Notes under the pieces: model-generated
What the model was told of the DNA's origin: nothing
The model's input: the letters and a program-made list of their open reading frames with translations, nothing else
Databases searched by the model: none
In this document: piece after piece, positions 9,449-18,543 of the stretch
Numbering within the stretch: the first letter of the stretch is position 1
How the letters are laid out: each line of letters opens with the position of its first letter
Assembly (NCBI GenBank): GCA_942491485.1
Contig: CALOAX010000005.1
Coordinates: forward strand, 124,001-188,000
Length of the DNA: 64,000 nucleotides
Origin: Desulfoluna sp942491485
Lineage (GTDB): Bacteria; Desulfobacterota; Desulfobacteria; Desulfobacterales; Desulfolunaceae
Direction: 5' to 3'
Position numbers and translations under genes: made by a program

Positions 9449-11724
9449 TTCCACCTCTCCCAGCGGGATCTGGGCAAAGGCGTTGGGGTAGTTGCCCACA
9501 TGTCCCCGGACAATGCTCAGGGTGTCGTCTTCAGGCTTTCGCCGTCTCTCCTCTCCAAACATAAACGAGTTGTTGCTGAGGGCCTTGTTCTTGATGATGG
9601 AGTAGGCCAGGTCCTCCTGGCCCGGTGGGGTCTTCACCCGGAGAAAGGTCACATCAGGAAACACTTCGGTTCGCGATCCTTTGATATGGGTGAGTCGCCG
9701 CAGGGCATGTTCTGTGGTGATTTCAGCCTGGGTGTCACCGGCCAGGGTGCAGTGTTCATCCAGGCACCGGTTGAGGTGGTCGTGCTGCGGGGTCACAGGG
9801 CCTACATGGGCCAGCACCTTGTCAAAAAACTCACCCTTGGGATCTTCTGTTGTATACGAGATGCCTGTTTCTCGCTCCAGGCCAAGCAGGGGGTTTTGGA
9901 GGTGGTTTCTGACTTCCGCGCGGGTGCCCTGGTACCAGGTGTTACGCATGGTCATGCGTTGGTCGCTGGGCATAAAGCTTAAAAAATTGTTCTCGCCTTC
10001 CATGCGGAGGAAATCCATGTACAACCGGGTGACGGCCTGATGCCCCAAGTTGCCGTAGACATCAAATCCGGCCACGAGAAGGTAGTGAATCCGTTCAAGC
10101 AGTGGGAAATCCACAACCCAGGCTGTCTTGGGAACTTGCCCCACAAGGCCCTTGAGCACCGTGGCGCTGTCAAAGTGCCGGAACACGGTGAGTGCGGCAT
10201 TGTCGTTGGTGCCGTTTTCCCCGTTCCAGATCTGGGTGACGTCATTTCCGATATTGTCCGTGTGAAGGCTCTTCAGGTAGTCCTCTTTGGAGTTGAGGTA
10301 ATTTTTCTGGTGGCGGGAGTAGGTGAACCAGATACTGGGAATGTTCAGGGTGTTCTCCCGTTCACCGGGCAACGCCAGGTCTTCACTCATGCCCGCCAGA
10401 AAAGCGGAGTCGTTGCTGATGACATCTTTGTCCGGATCAAAAAAGATCACAAAGAAATGGTCGTTGATCACGTTTAACGCCACCTGACCTCGGCATACCG
10501 GCCCTTTGATGAACCCGTTCACGAAAAAATGGGCGTCATCCAGCATAAATTTGTACCGGGACTTTGCAGGCAGCTCCACAAACGCTTTCAGAGGGTTGGC
10601 CGCCGTTTGGGGATCGTACGAGGGCAGGCTTGAGACGCTGTACTCCGGGGTGAAGAACAGCTCTTGGTACCGCGCCATTTTAGCATCGGACAGATGATAC
10701 ACCGTGTGATTTTTTGCAACCACCGCTGGCGTCTTTTTAAGCCGGTAATAGACGGTGCTTACGCCGAGATCATCATAGGGCCGGACGCTTGCGATCTCCT
10801 CGATGGGCTCGCCGGGAGGGGTGGCGGAACGCACCAGTCGATAAAACTCACGATCGGGAAGTCCTTCAAAATGAATATGGGCAATAAAGAGGTGTTCGTA
10901 GATGTAGCGGCTCACCAGTTGTTCTTTAAGCGACTCCCCATTGAAAAAGGATTCCCAGCGATGGACGATGTCGGTGGCAAGTGGAGAGGCCTCATCCTGA
11001 GCCTTGATGCGCCCGCCATCCCTGATCCACTCCATGATGGCGGCATGCTCTTCTTCCGTGAGGCCGGGCAGGGCGTATGGCATTCCCCACAACGGGTACC
11101 GCTCCTCAAAGGTTTCGAAATCTTCGCTCTTTTCACAGTTGTTGGTCTTGGCAAGGGACAAGTCAAAGGTCTGGGGAAGGAGTTCGTCCAAGGGCTGTGG
11201 GTGCTTTTGTTTTAATTTCAGCATCAGGGCGAGGACGGAATTTTCAAGGTTGATCTCAGGGGTCTGGGTGCGCTCATTCAACACGGGGTGGAACCCTTTG
11301 TCCCGCCACTCAGAGGTGGTCTCTGCATCAACAAACAAACGGGTGGGGTCGTCGGCGGAGATACGTGACGCGTTGTAGACCAAGAGCTCGGTGGCCCCAC
11401 GGTCCAGCCCCTCAAAGGAGGTGAGCTTCAGTTGACACGGGGCGTCATAACAGCTGTGACACGCGCTGCACCTGTTTTCCAAGATGGGTTGAATATCTTC
11501 AAAATAGGTGATGTCTTCCCTGGGGGCCATATCAACCCGGGACACCGCACGCTCCGGTCCGAATTTTTTATCAAAAACCTTTGCCTGGCGCACACTGCAC
11601 CCAAAGAGAAGCAGTGCCACACACAGCACCACCACAAGACACTTCCCTTTCACTGGAACCTCCTTGTTTCTTGATATGATCTAATAATGTTGCCTTGTGT
11701 GATCAAAGCTGGGTCTAAAAACGT

Positions 11725-12060
11725 GCCTCCGGCGGCAAGGTGAGCCACCTTGAAAGCTGGTTACGTATGCGCTTTGCCCCTCGTTTCTCGGGGCAAATCA
11801 CATCCGTCTTCAAGCATGAATTTATCGGGCTTATTCATAAAAAACTGTTTATCAAATTCTCTTGAAATTGTTGATCTATAACTTCGGCGGCTCGTCTTTG
11901 AAATGAGCTTCAAATATTTTTCGGTTGCCGTATCCTTTTCTCTCAGCCTCTGCGGAGCTGAGAGAAAAGGAGGCAGCAAACTCGTTAATCCTGCCAATAT
12001 TCGGTGAATCAATCTGATAGCATTTGAAGGCTGTTTGCTAAACGTTTCAGGTCTTTGTCT
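11725..12060 (+). repeat. GCCTCC element, copy 2, long composite form (decayed)
   Basis: It begins with GCCTCCGGCGGCAAGGTG and stem CAAGGTG/CACCTTG, followed by the GCTTTGCCCC/GGGGCAAATC hairpin (to about 11810). A long hairpin follows at 11933-11971 (15-bp stem TCCTTTTCTCTCAGC, 9-base loop), and a decayed B-type end (CTGTTTGCTAAACGTTT) at about 12030-12050. It shares this hairpin type with the copy at 24362-24580. Confidence 0.65.
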
Positions 12061-12153
12061 TGCGGCTGTGCTTACGGCGGTAATATTGACCTGGTTCGTT
12101 GCCCCGAAGTCTTCGTTCACTCTAAAATCAGGGGGATCAAGGTCAATGTTTTG

Positions 12154-12312
12154 TTGCGTGGAACGCACCCTACGGGCTCCGGAGCCTCAAAGGATCATGA
12201 CTTGCTCGATCTACTCTGACTATCAAAAGGTTTGCTCGTCAGAAATGGTCGGGATCATCATATCCATGGGCATCCCACCACCACCGTAGGGTGCATTTTA
12301 TGCACCATGTTC
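12154..12312. repeat. Inverted pair of CGTAGGGTGC motifs
   Basis: Two copies of a CGTAGGGTGC motif face each other: minus strand at about 12154-12176 (reading CCGTAGGGTGCGTTCCACGC) and plus strand at about 12286-12312 (CCGTAGGGTGCATTTTATGC). Each is itself a short imperfect hairpin (GGTGC...GCACC type). Similar small repeats are scattered in many bacterial genomes. The role here is unknown. Confidence 0.5.
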
Positions 12313-12386
12313 GATCCACCAATGGCTTTGATTTAATCTGAAATCATACTGATATCAGGCCCCGTTTTTAAAAACAAAAAGCTGTG

Positions 12387-12534
12387 GCAACCCGCTTTCG
12401 AGGTGTCACACTTCGTTGCCGAAGTTGTTGTTCACGGGCGCAGCCCATCAGCGGATGTGATCGGCCCGAGGAACGAGGGGCGAGAGCATTTGCGAACCTG
12501 GGATCCAAGGGCTCAGCCCTTGGCCGCCGGAGGC
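12387..12534 (-). repeat. GCCTCC element, copy 3
   Basis: Read on the minus strand: GCCTCCGGCGGCCAAGGGCTGAGCCCTTGG (two overlapping parts, stem CCAAGGGCT/AGCCCTTGG), then the CGCCCCTCGTTCCTCGGGCC hairpin and the third hairpin. A fragment of a second copy (GCAACCCGCTTTCGAGGTG) follows. The GCCTCC end is 18 bases beyond the stop of the downstream lipoprotein gene. Confidence 0.75.
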
Positions 12535-12552
12535 ATCGTTTTTGTAACAGTT

Positions 12553-14130
12553 TCATTGCAATCGAATCTGGTCAATGGCATCCGGTTTAAACGGCACAAA
12601 CTCGGGTATGTTGGCCGCCATTGTGGGGTGGCTGAATCTTGAAAGCTGAATGGCCGGAGAGTCCACGCCGTTTTCGTCCACATGGGTCAGGTAAAGCTCC
12701 GTGTACATGGAGCGGTTTTTGGATGCGAAGGCAAGCCATCTGCCGTTGGGGGACCAGGTGTGCCAGGAGTTCATGTTGGTGCGGTTGCAGGTCATCCTCC
12801 GGGCTGCTCCGCCGCTGGCGGGGACAATGTAAAGGGCGCTATCCGGTTGGAGCATCAAGCCGCTGCGGCTTTGGGTGAACACCACCCATTTTCCGTCCGG
12901 TGACACCCGCGCAAAGGAGTTGCTCATGCCGTTGTTGCTTGCACCTTTTAAGGGGGCGGGCTCTCCCCCTTTGCCGTTGTTAAATGGTAACCGGAAAATG
13001 TCGAAATGAATGGGGAACCGGGCGTTGAGCTGCTGAATGGGCAGGCTTGACCTCAGGGTTTTTATGTCCCCCAAATCCGGGTGGTAGGCGTTTGCTGTCT
13101 CTGCCCGGGAAAAAAGAAGGGCGGATTCGTCGGGATACCAGCTGGGGTCGGTGTGGACATAGTCCCAGTCCTGGGCTCCGGTCAGGGGGGCAAAGGTTTC
13201 GTCTTGTCGGTCATAGACTCCTAAAAATCCGAAGGTCGGGAAAAAGAGCTGGGAGTAGGCCGGGTCCCCTGAGAGTACCATGAGGCTGATCTCATTGACG
13301 GGGCTCGCCAGGAAACGCCCGGTGGGTGAGAGTTTGGCAAAGCTTCCCCGGGTGTCGGGGAAAAAGGGCGGCTTCGGGTAGTCCGTCCAGGTCATGACGT
13401 CATCATTTGTGATGGTCATGGATTCAGACACGGGCTTGACCCAGTGGGCACCGCCGTCTCCGGCCACATTCATCTCCATGGCAAGAAGGGATCCGTCGGC
13501 ACTGGTTTGGTGGCAGCCGCTGCAGACCGGCTGATTCTCCATGACGGTTTTCGGCGGATGGGTATCACTCACATCTCCCAGCTTCCAGGTGATGCACCTG
13601 ACGTAGTCTTCGGTCTGCTGATAGGGCAGCGGCAGCTGGCGGTACAAAATGGCCGCACCCACGGCGTCTTTAGACATATAAAAGCGGCTGCTTGCCGAGG
13701 CAAAAAGGGTTTCGGACGCATCCCCACCCAATCCATGGATGTGAATCTCTACTGGTTTGTCGCCGGCCTGTTCTTTGACTTTTTGCCAGGTGCTTTCGCT
13801 TGGTTGCCAGGGAGATCCCTTGGAGAAGGCGTACATCGGGCTGCCAAGGGAGGGTGTGAGTTCAATGAGCCAGCGTTGAATGCCTTCTGTTTGAGTTGCC
13901 CATTCAAACTCCGGAGGGGCCATGTCTCTTGGGTAGATGGCTCCGGGAAGGGTCTCCAGCAGATGAATGGAACCGGTGGGGTAAAGGGCCTCTTTTTTAT
14001 TAAGGATGAGGCGAACCTGGCTGATCGTAGAGCCAGAATCGCTGAGGGGCTCTTGCTGGGTTCTGTTTCCCGCACAATGTGTACACAGCACAGCGCACGA
14101 CAAGAGGCATATCCATAGAATTCGTTGCAT
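12553..14130 (-). CDS. TolB-like (PD40) propeller lipoprotein with one c-type haem site
   Basis: A 525-residue exported protein. The N-terminus (MQRILWICLLSCAVLCTHCAG) is a signal peptide ending in a lipobox-like Cys. A single haem-binding motif CSGCH lies near residue 205. The C-terminal half has PD40/TolB-type beta-propeller blades (FARVSPDGKWVVFTQSR, HTWSPNGRWLAFASK, FAKLSPTGRFLASP). I placed the start at ATG 14130 because AAGGGG sits at a suitable distance; the GTG at 14136 overlaps that site. It is adjacent to cti, another haem-motif envelope lipoprotein on the same strand, but about 900 bp of repeats separate them, so co-transcription is doubtful. Substrate and partner are unknown; a lipoprotein cytochrome or envelope sensor is possible. 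Confidence 0.8.
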   Translation of the reverse strand: MQRILWICLLSCAVLCTHCAGNRTQQEPLSDSGSTISQVRLILNKKEALYPTGSIHLLETLPGAIYPRDMAPPEFEWATQTEGIQRWLIELTPSLGSPMYAFSKGSPWQPSESTWQKVKEQAGDKPVEIHIHGLGGDASETLFASASSRFYMSKDAVGAAILYRQLPLPYQQTEDYVRCITWKLGDVSDTHPPKTVMENQPVCSGCHQTSADGSLLAMEMNVAGDGGAHWVKPVSESMTITNDDVMTWTDYPKPPFFPDTRGSFAKLSPTGRFLASPVNEISLMVLSGDPAYSQLFFPTFGFLGVYDRQDETFAPLTGAQDWDYVHTDPSWYPDESALLFSRAETANAYHPDLGDIKTLRSSLPIQQLNARFPIHFDIFRLPFNNGKGGEPAPLKGASNNGMSNSFARVSPDGKWVVFTQSRSGLMLQPDSALYIVPASGGAARRMTCNRTNMNSWHTWSPNGRWLAFASKNRSMYTELYLTHVDENGVDSPAIQLSRFSHPTMAANIPEFVPFKPDAIDQIRLQ

Positions 14131-14146
14131 GCTCACCCCTTCGTTA

Positions 14147-15157
14147 TCACAGGCTGCTCACACGGTTCTGCAGGCGCTTGATCTCGTCAATTTTTCCCAT
14201 GACCACGAGTGTCATGCCGGTGGTCAGTGTGGTGTTCGCTTTGGGGTTGAAGGTGATGGACTCTTCATCCTTCAGGCCCAGGACCAGAAGGTCGTACTCT
14301 TGCCTCAGGTCGGTCTGGCAGAGTCGCTTTCCGGAAAGGGGGGACCCATCAACGATGGGCAACTCGTGGATTCTTAAAGGGCCCTTTTCGCTTCGGAGCA
14401 TCTGGTCGAGGAAATCCACGGCAGCGGGACGGATCATCTCCGAGGCCATGCGCAGGGCACCGATGGTGTTGGGGGCGACGATGCTGTCTGCCCCCGCCAT
14501 GCGGAGTTTGGGCTCGATTTTGGGGTCGCTCACCTGTGCCACAATTCGAAGGCTTTTATTCATCATGCGGGCCGTCATGGTGACGTAGAGGGTGTCTTTG
14601 TCCTGGGGCAGGGCGATGACCACCCCTTTGGCGCTCAGGATGCCGGCTTTTTCCAGGCTTGCGTCATCCGTGGGGTCACCCTTGATATGAAGGAGGTGTC
14701 GTCCCTCCAGGCACATGGCCAGCCTTTCGGGCTCCTGCTCGATGATCACCACTTCCTCCCCGCTGATGATGAGCTCGTCGGCTAAGGGGCGGCCCGTTTC
14801 TCCTCCTCCCACAAGAATGATGTGCCCGGTGAGGCGATCGATTTTTTTGTTCATACGTCTTCTCCTTCGGACACCTGAAAGTTCGCCCTCGATCAGAAGG
14901 GCTGTGATGGAGCTGATGGCATACAGGATAAACCCCATGCCAAAGGTGATGAGGCCCATGGTGAAAATCTGGGCAGGAATGCTGCTGGAGACGTTCAACA
15001 CCTCTCCGTAGCCGACACTGGTGATGGAGATAACCGTCATGTAGAGACAGTCGATAAATCGTGCCTGCCCTTGAAAGAGGAGGTAATACCCCAGGGTGCC
15101 GATGGCGACAACGAGCAGAATGACCAATAGAAAGGTGGTGAGTCGTTTCTGAATCAT
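14147..15157 (-). CDS. Two-TM potassium channel with RCK (TrkA-N/TrkA-C) regulatory domains
   Basis: A 336-residue inner-membrane channel. It has a first membrane helix (residues about 8-30), a pore with the selectivity filter TSVGYGE, and a second helix (about 58-88). A Rossmann-type RCK domain follows (GHIILVGGGETG, the nucleotide-binding turn, about 112-235), then a TrkA-C domain to the end. This layout matches MthK/Kch-type ligand-gated K+ channels, which open on binding of Ca2+ or nucleotides. The gene ends 17 bases before the start of the haem lipoprotein gene on the same strand, so the two are probably co-transcribed. Ion selectivity is secure; the gating ligand is not visible. Confidence 0.9.
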   Translation of the reverse strand: MIQKRLTTFLLVILLVVAIGTLGYYLLFQGQARFIDCLYMTVISITSVGYGEVLNVSSSIPAQIFTMGLITFGMGFILYAISSITALLIEGELSGVRRRRRMNKKIDRLTGHIILVGGGETGRPLADELIISGEEVVIIEQEPERLAMCLEGRHLLHIKGDPTDDASLEKAGILSAKGVVIALPQDKDTLYVTMTARMMNKSLRIVAQVSDPKIEPKLRMAGADSIVAPNTIGALRMASEMIRPAAVDFLDQMLRSEKGPLRIHELPIVDGSPLSGKRLCQTDLRQEYDLLVLGLKDEESITFNPKANTTLTTGMTLVVMGKIDEIKRLQNRVSSL

Positions 15158-15223
15158 GGATCATGCCCTTCGTCAAAGATGGAAACGCAAGCCTTCTATG
15201 GTTAAAGTGTATGGAAAAAGCGG

Positions 15224-15280
15224 GCCTCCGGCGGCGAGGGTGGCGAAGCCTCTTTGGGAGAAACACCTTGAAAGCTGAGG
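15224..15280 (+). repeat. GCCTCC element, copy 4 (partial)
   Basis: It begins GCCTCCGGCGGCGAGGGTGGCG and includes CACCTTGAAAGCTGAGG. It is a truncated copy upstream of the K+ channel gene; the second and third hairpins are missing. Confidence 0.55.
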
Positions 15281-15586
15281 GGTGATACGTGACTGCAAGA
15301 CACGCATCAAACGCCGTGGATAATAGACTCGGCGCTCCCTGATCTCTCTGGTTTATCAGGGAATGTTGCCGTGAAATTCTGTCTCTTTTCATAGCATATG
15401 AAGAGGCACTGTGATGTTAAAAATATGGGGGGCTATGGTATTCGTTGCTGTGGGGGAGACGGTTGGCACATCATTATATAATTAATGCAGGCCAGAAGAG
15501 CCTTGAAATGCCCGGGGTCGACTGTCTGGCCATAGCGTTTTGAAATATAGCGTACGATGTAACTGTTCAGCGCTAAAAAAAAAACA

Positions 15587-15757
15587 GCCTCCGGCGGCAA
15601 GGTATGCCACCTTGAAAGCATATAACGGATATGATTTGCCATGGGAACGAGGGGCAAATCACATCCGTCTTTGGCTGTCATATGCTATTGAAAACAAACA
15701 AAACCTGTTTGGCAACCTTTTCAAAAGGTTGGCCCCCGGCAGGGCCGCCGGAGGCAC
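15587..15757 (+). repeat. GCCTCC element, copy 5, composite with inverted ends
   Basis: The left end is GCCTCCGGCGGCAAGG with a second hairpin GATTTGCC/GGCAAATC. The right end (15704-15757) is the B module: CCTGTTTGGCAACCTTTTC, an AAAAGGTT half, then GCCCCCGGCAGGGCCGCC and GGAGGC. The terminal GCCTCCGGCGGC and GCCGCCGGAGGC are inverted copies, giving a 171-bp MITE-like unit. Its right end lies 14 bases beyond the iorB stop. Confidence 0.75.
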
Positions 15758-15771
15758 TGTTCGCGAGCTTT

Positions 15772-16365
15772 TTAGTGCTTTTCAGCCTCGGCAAAGCCGA
15801 GATCAAAGGCCTTCAGGTTCATGTCCACAAAGGCTTTCTTGGTCTTTGTGGCGATGGCTTCGCGGATGGCATCTGCGCTGAGGGGCAGGATGCCGGTCTG
15901 GATCAGGGCGCCCAGGAGCACCATGTTCACGGAGAGGACGTTGCCCGCCTCTTCGGCCAGTTTCGTGGCGTCAAAAGCGATAAGGCGTTTGGTCTTCTCG
16001 GCGAGAAGGGTGGTCACGGTCTCGATCTCCGGGTACTCTCCTTTGCCGATGGCCACGGTGAAGGGGGGCAGGGGAGAGAGGCTGGTGATGGTCACCGTCT
16101 CTTTGTTGCAGCGTCCGAGGGCGCGAAGGGCCTCGCAGGGCTCAAAGCTGACGAAGACGTCGGCTTCGCCGTCGGAGATGATGGTGCTGTCGGCATCGCC
16201 GAAGACGATGGAGGACTCCACCACACCGCCCCTCTGGGCCATGCCGTGGATCTCGCTCATGCGCACGGGGATGTCCTGCATCAGGGCCGCTTCGCCCAGA
16301 ACTCGGGATGCGAGGAGGTTTCCCTGGCCGCCCACCGCCACGATGATCAGTCTTTTGGTATCCAT
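15772..16365 (-). CDS. iorB: Indolepyruvate:ferredoxin oxidoreductase, beta subunit
   Basis: A 197-residue partner of IorA. The complex oxidatively decarboxylates aryl pyruvates (from aromatic amino acid transamination) to aryl-CoA with ferredoxin as acceptor, in the cytoplasm of anaerobes. The N-terminus has the Gly-rich motif VAVGGQGNLLASRVLG and the conserved segment HGMAQRGGVVESSIVFG of 2-oxoacid oxidoreductase gamma-type domains. The start is at ATG 16365, preceded by AAGGTGA. A longer reading frame extends to 16494, but the added 43 residues are translated from a GCCTCC repeat (copy 6) and are not credible. It lies 240 bases downstream of iorA with that repeat between them. Confidence 0.93.
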   Translation of the reverse strand: MDTKRLIIVAVGGQGNLLASRVLGEAALMQDIPVRMSEIHGMAQRGGVVESSIVFGDADSTIISDGEADVFVSFEPCEALRALGRCNKETVTITSLSPLPPFTVAIGKGEYPEIETVTTLLAEKTKRLIAFDATKLAEEAGNVLSVNMVLLGALIQTGILPLSADAIREAIATKTKKAFVDMNLKAFDLGFAEAEKH

Positions 16366-16414
16366 ATGGGTGTCACCTTGTTTGCTGTAAGGCGAAAAAT
16401 GAAATGCACAAAGC

Positions 16415-16501
16415 TGCCTCCGGCGGCCAGGGGATGATCCCCTGGACCCCAGGTTGCATCCACGATTTTCCCCTCGTTCCTCGGGAAAAATCATGGATGC
16501 C
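16415..16501 (+). repeat. GCCTCC element, copy 6, between iorA and iorB
   Basis: GCCTCCGGCGGCCAGGGGAT followed by ATCCCCTGG (stem 1), ACCCCAGGTTGCATCCAC, then the hairpin GATTTTCCC/GGGAAAAATC within an outer stem GCATCCA/TGGATGC. Both stems differ in sequence from copies 11 and 16 but remain paired. It lies in the iorA-iorB gap. Confidence 0.8.
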
Positions 16502-16605
16502 TTGATTGCAGGTTGTGGATTTGTTCTTCTCGCCTAAGTATTTTGACGAAGACGCTGCTGAGTATATGTGCAGCAGAGTCGGTGTCGTTCATGGAGCCAG
16601 GTCGC

Positions 16606-18459
16606 CTACTTCTTGACAGGCATGATGGCGTTTTCAGGGCAGATCTGGGCACAGATGGAGCATCCGGCGCACATATCCTCGATGATACGTACCCTGCCGC
16701 CTTCGGTGGTGAATGCGGGACAGGCGATGGTATCGATGCAGTCCCTGTGGTCCTTGCACTTCTCGGGGTTCACCTGGAACTTCTTGCCGGTGAGCTGTTT
16801 GAGGCTCTTGGCGTAGAGGGTGCACTTCTCCTTGGCGATGACAACGGAGACCCCTTCGAACTCCACGGCCTCTTTGATGGCGGCGGCGCTCTTCTTGAGG
16901 TTGTAGGGGCGCACCACGGAGACGTGCTTGACGCCTGCGGCTTTCACGAGCCCTTCGATGTCGATGGAGTTGTACCCTTCAAAGCCCATCTCGTCCATGT
17001 CCACGCCGGGGTTGGGCTGGTGGCCCGTCATGCCGGTGATGCGGTTGTCGAGGATCACCAGGGTGAAGTTGTGGTTGTTGAACACGGCATTCATCAGGCC
17101 CATGATGCCGGAGTGGAAGAAGGTGGAGTCTCCGACAAAGGAGATGACCTTCTTGTCCGTCACCGTAGAAAAACCAGCCGAGGTGCTGGTGGAGGCGCCC
17201 ATGCAGAGCACGAAGTCCCCGGTGGAGAGGGGGGGCATGAAACCCAGGGTGTAGCAGCCGATGTCCGAGGGGAACATCACGTCCATGCCTTCGGTGGCCT
17301 TTTTCACGGCGTAGAAGGTGGCCCTGTGGGAACACCCGGCGCACAGGTTGGGGGGCCGGTTGGGCATGGGGGGAACGCCTTCAAGGTTGACGCTCTCGCT
17401 GGCCACGGGGGCCAGGTCAAAATAGGAAGCGAGGACGTTGCGAACCATTTTGGGGTCGAACTCGTAGAGGCGGGAGAAGAGTTTTTCGCCCTTGCCGCAG
17501 ATGGGCATGGTGAGGCCGTTCTCCTGGGCCACGGCTTTCACAGCCTCTTCCATGACGGGCTCGCCCTCTTCCACGATGAGAACTTTCTCACAGCCTTTGA
17601 TGAAATCGAGGACCAGGTTTTTGGGCATGGGGAGGGAGAAGCCGAGGCGAAGGACTTTCACGTTGTCCGTGGCGCCGAGGTCGGCCAGGCCGTCCTTGAC
17701 GTAGGTGTAGCTGACGCCGTTGGCGATGACACCCAGGGTCCCCTTACCGTCCACCATGTTCATGGGGGAGGTGCAGGCCATCTCTTCGGCCTTGGCAAGG
17801 TTCTCCAGGAGCTTGACGTGGAGCCCTCGGGAAACGGCGGGGACGGTGACGCATCGCATGGGGTCGCGTTCAAAGTCGCCCTTGGTGATGGGCTTTTTGA
17901 TGTCGCCCAGCTCCACCACGCCGGTGGAGTGGTTGATTCGGGTGGTGGTGCGAAGGATCACGGGCTCGCCCAGGGTCTCGGAGAGTTCAAAGGCCTGCTT
18001 GGTCATCTCCTTGGCTTCGGCAACGGAAGAGGGCTCAAGAACCGGGAGACCGGCAAGCTTGGCGTAGTAACGGTTGTCCTGTTCGTTCTGGCTGGAGAAC
18101 ATGAAGGGGTCGTCGGCGGTGAGGATGACCATGCCGCCTTTGACGCCGATGTAGGCCAGGGTCAAAAGGGCGTCTGCCGCCACGTTCATTCCCACATGTT
18201 TCATCACACACATGCTTCGTACGCCGCAGTTTGCAGCTGCCGCCGTCACTTCAACGGATACTTTTTCGTTGATGCTGTACTCGAAATAGAGATCGCTCTC
18301 TTTCGACATCTGAAAAAAGTTGAGGGAAATTTCTGACGACGGTGTCCCGGGATAAGAGGCGGTAAACGCAGCGCCGGCTTCGATGGCGCCCCGTGCAATG
18401 GCCTCGTTGCCCAGCATGAGCATCTTCTGGCCCGGGTTGTCTGTGAGAAGCTTGTGCAT
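16606..18459 (-). CDS. iorA: Indolepyruvate:ferredoxin oxidoreductase, alpha subunit
   Basis: A 617-residue thiamine-diphosphate enzyme. The N-terminal pyrimidine-binding/transketolase-like domain has the family motif SYPGTPSSEI. The central part has CAGCSHRATFYAV and SDIGCYTLG. The TPP-binding segment is GDSTFFHSGIMGLMNAVFNN. The C-terminus carries two [4Fe-4S] motifs (CKDHRDCIDTIACPAF and CAGCSICAQICPENA), which pass electrons to ferredoxin. The start ATG 18459 has AAGGA eight bases upstream, and a sigma-70-like promoter lies just beyond. It forms an operon with iorB. Length and motifs are normal for the family. Confidence 0.96.
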   Translation of the reverse strand: MHKLLTDNPGQKMLMLGNEAIARGAIEAGAAFTASYPGTPSSEISLNFFQMSKESDLYFEYSINEKVSVEVTAAAANCGVRSMCVMKHVGMNVAADALLTLAYIGVKGGMVILTADDPFMFSSQNEQDNRYYAKLAGLPVLEPSSVAEAKEMTKQAFELSETLGEPVILRTTTRINHSTGVVELGDIKKPITKGDFERDPMRCVTVPAVSRGLHVKLLENLAKAEEMACTSPMNMVDGKGTLGVIANGVSYTYVKDGLADLGATDNVKVLRLGFSLPMPKNLVLDFIKGCEKVLIVEEGEPVMEEAVKAVAQENGLTMPICGKGEKLFSRLYEFDPKMVRNVLASYFDLAPVASESVNLEGVPPMPNRPPNLCAGCSHRATFYAVKKATEGMDVMFPSDIGCYTLGFMPPLSTGDFVLCMGASTSTSAGFSTVTDKKVISFVGDSTFFHSGIMGLMNAVFNNHNFTLVILDNRITGMTGHQPNPGVDMDEMGFEGYNSIDIEGLVKAAGVKHVSVVRPYNLKKSAAAIKEAVEFEGVSVVIAKEKCTLYAKSLKQLTGKKFQVNPEKCKDHRDCIDTIACPAFTTEGGRVRIIEDMCAGCSICAQICPENAIMPVKK

Positions 18460-18514
18460 GGCAAAATTCCTTATGGATGGGTGTTGACGTTCTCGTTAAA
18501 GTTAAATCCTTATT

Positions 18515-18543
18515 TTTTTAGACGCGATAGGCCCGAATGTCAA
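18515..18543 (-). promoter_or_regulatory. Sigma-70-type promoter for iorAB
   Basis: On the minus strand TTGACA (18543-18538) is followed after 17 bases by TAAAAA (18520-18515). The iorA start codon is about 55 bases beyond the -10 box. A consensus -35 with ideal spacing supports this, but it has not been tested. Confidence 0.6.

Larger units (their letters stand above)
7305..11653 (-). pseudogene. cti: Fatty acid cis/trans isomerase, interrupted by an IS element
   Basis: Cti is a periplasmic c-type haem enzyme that converts cis to trans unsaturated fatty acids in membrane phospholipids under solvent or heat stress. The 5' part (9455-11653, GTG start with GGAGG six bases upstream) shows a lipoprotein-type signal (LLLFGCS) and the haem motif CSACH. 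The 3' part (7305-7529) carries the conserved family end (VIRRTNPDFWDEYDW, then GGTFDLYRYI). Removing the IS and one copy of the 6-bp duplication rejoins the frame exactly, reading AQIPLGEVETLVDHYL across the joint. Apart from the insertion I see no frameshift or stop, so the disruption looks recent. As it stands, the 5' reading frame runs into the IS and ends with about 27 foreign residues; the product would lack the conserved C-terminus and is probably inactive. Confidence 0.93.

Noticed and set aside
15433..15681. An 82-residue minus-strand ORF in the iorB-channel gap
   Set aside because: It runs through a GCCTCC element and has no supporting signals.
16513..18336. A 607-residue plus-strand reading frame opposite iorA
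   Set aside because: It is antisense to a gene with full family motifs. Its Gly/His/Val-rich composition is what the reverse strand of biased coding DNA gives.
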